Shown: in pieces, positions 36,884 through 39,461 of the stretch | How positions within the stretch are numbered: the first letter of the stretch is position 1 | Layout of the letters: each line of letters starts with the position of its first letter | Origin: Ignavibacteria bacterium | GTDB taxonomy: Bacteria; Bacteroidota; Ignavibacteria; Ignavibacteriales; Ignavibacteriaceae | Direction: 5' to 3' | Length of the DNA stretch: 39,461 nt | Assembly: GCA_030684555.1 (NCBI GenBank) | Contig: JAUXVN010000060.1 | Coordinates: 1 to 39,461, forward strand | Program-made: the position numbers and the translations under genes | Notes under the pieces: generated by a model | Databases searched by the model: none | Told to the model about the DNA's origin: nothing | Seen by the model: the letters and a program-made list of their open reading frames with translations, nothing else

Positions 36884-39232
36884 TTAGTTCAAAACATTTG
36901 AAGTGTAATACTTGACCTTTTCAATAAATTCCTGGCTGTCAATTGGTTTTGGGACGTAATCTGTTGCACCGGCTTCAAGACACTTTTCTCGATCCCCCTT
37001 CATGGCAAAGGCTGTTAGTGCAATAATAGGGGTCTCATTGTATTCGGGCATTTTTCGAATTCGTTCTGTAGCCTCAAATCCATTCATAACCGGCATTTGC
37101 ATGTCCATGAGAATAATATCGAATTTTTGTTTCTTTACTTGTTCGACTGCCTCTGCGCCATTCTCAACAACCACAATTGATGAAAAGTTATTTTTCTTTA
37201 GAAGTCTTGTTACGATTATCTGTGAGTGTTTATAATCCTCTACTAATAAGATTTTAGGAGTGTCAACCTGCTTTGCTGCGATTTCAGGAGGAGTAGGTTC
37301 ATCGTATCTGTTTATCATTGCATTTATTGTTTGTGCAAGATCTTCAATATTTGTACTCCGTTTACTTAACAATTCAGTAAACAATCCATCAATCTTTTTA
37401 AGATCATCTTCGTAATTTTCTTTTCCTGTATAAATCATAATAGGAAGATTAGCGAATTTAGGATCGGATTTAATCATTTTAATTAATTCGAATCCATTAA
37501 CTTCAGGCATATCTAAATCAACTATCGCTAAATCGAGATCAACATTTTGTATCAGCGACATCACCTTTGATGAACGAGATTCGGCAACAGCATTGTAACC
37601 AACAGATTCAATAGCTTCTTTAACCAGGTTTAATGTTGGTATATCATCATCTACACAAAGGACATTTGAATCTTTTTTAAGCTTATATGAAGTAAGTACT
37701 TCAACTAAATCTTTGTACTTGATAGGTTTAACAAAATACTCTACTGCTCCCATCATAAACGCCTTCTGTTGTTCTGCTTCAACTGAGCAAACTATAACAG
37801 GAGTATTTTTTGTGCTTTTATTCTCACGAATTTTTTTAAGTAACTCTAAGCCATTGTAATCCGGTAAAACTATATCCGTGATGATGGATAAAAAGATTTC
37901 TTTTTCTAACAATTTGAGAGCAGCTTCTCCCGTATTTACAATAGTCGGTTCATAACCCCATTTGTTTAAATAATTGCTTAACAATTTTGACGTTGCATAA
38001 TCGTCTTCAATAACCAATACTTTATTTTTTTGACCGGCTTTTGGAAGAGCACTAATTTGTTCTTCAATTGCAGTCAGTAATTTCGATTTAACTGTAAAAT
38101 TAAATTGGGTTCCTCTTCCCATTGAACTTGTAACATCAATTTGTCCGTCGAGCAGTGAAATATAACGTTTGACAAGTGCAAGCCCAAGAACAGTAGTATT
38201 ACTATTCTTTTTCTGTTGAAGGTTAGCATAACTTGATGGATGGAATAAGTCTTTAATCTTACTTGAAGGAATAACCAAACCTGTTGCGTTGATCTTAACA
38301 CCAAGTTTATTCTTACTTTGAAAAACTGCAATACTTATTTGACTGGAATCGACAGACGTGATAACATATCCAAGAATGTTAGTTATAACAATTTTTAATT
38401 TTTGAATGTCAGTCTTGATAATGTCGGTTAGTGTTTTATCAATTTCAGTATTGAAAGAATATTTCGATTTATCAATTTTTTCACTGACTAATTGAATTAC
38501 TTCTTGAAGAAGAACTTTTATATCTACACCACTCGAAGATATTGTAGATATTCCGTTATCAACTTTTGCTATATCAATTAAATCATTAATAAGAGTTAAT
38601 AATTTTTGTGCATTATCTTTAAGAGATTGGACGTATTCATTTTGAGTTGAAGTAAGTTTATCATCACTAAGAAGGGAAGCAAAACCTACGATGCTATTTG
38701 TAGGAGTACGCAATTCATTTGCAATTTCTGAAAGTAGTGAATGGATCGATAAATCCTTTAGAGGAATTTCACCTTTCCAGTCTGAAATCAGATTGCCTAT
38801 AAATTCACCAACAGTATTCAAAATTTCTTTATCTTTTTGAGTAAACGAATTTTTCTGCGAAATTTTAAGTAAGTATCTTTCTGTGGGGGAAGTTTTAATT
38901 AATTGACAACCTTCGTAAAGAAGATAATCGGTTGACTGGATTCCACATTCAGAATTAGATATGAATTCGAGGTGTTCGGTTTCGGCATTTACCAAATTAC
39001 ATTTTGCACAGCTAACAACCGAGTTTGGGGTAAAAGATTTTTTAACAGAAGAAGATTTTCCGATAACCACTAATTGGTTGTTATCATTTATCTTAAATAA
39101 AATCGCCGATTGGAAACCAAATTCATCAACTAAAAGTTCGCATAGCTTGTCACTATAGCCGGGGTCATTCTGGTCTAGCGATTTTCGTAATGAATTAAGG
39201 GTACTAAATAATTTTAACGATCCTGTTTGCAT
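36884..39232 (-). CDS. Hybrid sensor protein with three receivers, likely pseudokinase
   Basis: 782 residues, no membrane segment, so cytosolic. Order: GAF-like N-domain (about 1-150) with C75-x2-C78, C96 and C109; dimerisation helices with ANELRTPTNS at 171-180; a GHKL-like fold (about 270-382); then three receivers with acceptor Asp at D453, D572 and D710. The dimerisation motif should read HELRTP, but the His is Asn172. The N-box NLLSNA reads NILGYV (285-290), the usual DxGxG reads ATGLV, and the G2 box GLGLA reads VLGLA. Kinase activity is therefore doubtful. Receiver sites are intact, so it probably integrates phosphoryl groups from other kinases. Confidence 0.85.
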   Translation of the reverse strand: MQTGSLKLFSTLNSLRKSLDQNDPGYSDKLCELLVDEFGFQSAILFKINDNNQLVVIGKSSSVKKSFTPNSVVSCAKCNLVNAETEHLEFISNSECGIQSTDYLLYEGCQLIKTSPTERYLLKISQKNSFTQKDKEILNTVGEFIGNLISDWKGEIPLKDLSIHSLLSEIANELRTPTNSIVGFASLLSDDKLTSTQNEYVQSLKDNAQKLLTLINDLIDIAKVDNGISTISSSGVDIKVLLQEVIQLVSEKIDKSKYSFNTEIDKTLTDIIKTDIQKLKIVITNILGYVITSVDSSQISIAVFQSKNKLGVKINATGLVIPSSKIKDLFHPSSYANLQQKKNSNTTVLGLALVKRYISLLDGQIDVTSSMGRGTQFNFTVKSKLLTAIEEQISALPKAGQKNKVLVIEDDYATSKLLSNYLNKWGYEPTIVNTGEAALKLLEKEIFLSIITDIVLPDYNGLELLKKIRENKSTKNTPVIVCSVEAEQQKAFMMGAVEYFVKPIKYKDLVEVLTSYKLKKDSNVLCVDDDIPTLNLVKEAIESVGYNAVAESRSSKVMSLIQNVDLDLAIVDLDMPEVNGFELIKMIKSDPKFANLPIMIYTGKENYEDDLKKIDGLFTELLSKRSTNIEDLAQTINAMINRYDEPTPPEIAAKQVDTPKILLVEDYKHSQIIVTRLLKKNNFSSIVVVENGAEAVEQVKKQKFDIILMDMQMPVMNGFEATERIRKMPEYNETPIIALTAFAMKGDREKCLEAGATDYVPKPIDSQEFIEKVKYYTSNVLN

Positions 39233-39461
39233 TTTTTGCCCACTCGTAAATAGCTTCTAATTACAAATTGAAATATAAAGTATATGATTTCAATAAAAAA
39301 ATATTGTTCAAGATTTTTATAAATACCTCAAATCCGATATAGAAGCAGATGTAGCGAGGAAAATTAGCAAAAAGTGGCTCGACCTTGAAAAAATTATTCG
39401 GGCTATAGTTCTTATACTTGTTTTCATTATTTTCCGGCAATCTCTGACCTTATTTAGTGGG
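39233..39461. other. Upstream region of the hybrid sensor gene
   Basis: 229 AT-rich bases. A plus-strand frame open from 39297 to the window edge includes a hydrophobic segment (IIRAIVLILVFIIF) but has no ATG, GTG or TTG start, so I do not call a gene. It should contain the promoter of the sensor gene. Confidence 0.4.

Noticed and set aside
39297-39461. 55-codon plus-strand frame with a hydrophobic stretch at the right edge
   Set aside because: No start codon in frame; only a complete downstream sequence could decide.

Overview
The window is AT-rich, single-chromosome-like bacterial DNA with dense, conserved housekeeping genes. The block yceD-rpmF-plsX-fabH-fabD-DUF3109-fabG-acpP-fabF-rnc, one-chain GcvP, direct GlnRS, a lipoprotein with a typical lipobox and a BamA/TamA-like outer-membrane protein point to a Gram-negative member of the Bacteroidota/Chlorobiota group. 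Ignavibacteria-like is my best guess, by inference only because no taxonomic marker is present. KatG plus a complete cytochrome bd operon (cydABDC) with a cysteine-bearing Rrf2 regulator suggest a facultative or microaerobic lifestyle that has to handle oxygen.

Layout. 1-1500 is a gene graveyard on the minus strand. It holds the end of an IS5-like element that truncates a frameshifted NAD(P)H oxidoreductase gene, a broken isoprenylcysteine-type methyltransferase gene, a REP-like palindrome and coding debris. 1538-4468 holds katG and a His-tailed NifX/NafY-like gene bracketed by two direct copies of a MITE. The MITE termini resemble the IS end at position 167. 4666-11125 (minus) is rrf2-cydA-cydB-cydD-cydC, followed by tRNA-Ser(CGA) and a ZIP metal transporter. 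12608-20034 (plus) is the fatty-acid/RNase III operon. 20133-25537 (plus) holds gcvP, a CoA-binding protein, a POTRA/beta-barrel protein and rsmE. 25544-27220 (minus) is a long-chain acyl-CoA synthetase. 27406-29392 (plus) is a small orphan gene and glnS.

Accessory island. 29393-35389 differs from its surroundings. It contains a tightly overlapping three-gene operon (XRE-type HTH regulator, PHP + SMC/RecF-like ATPase of the TrlF type, AlbA/Schlafen-type ATP-binding protein), a compositionally distinct spacer, a pentapeptide-repeat protein and a lipoprotein. At least four REP-like palindromes (core gtcgagaa-NNNN-ttctcgac) are scattered through it. The three-gene operon is the best candidate for an under-described conflict or phage-defence system here.

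35390-39232 (minus) is gltX, preceded by a three-receiver hybrid sensor protein. Its phospho-acceptor His is replaced by Asn and its ATP-binding motifs are eroded, so it looks like a pseudokinase scaffold.

All calls are from reading the sequence. No database search was run.
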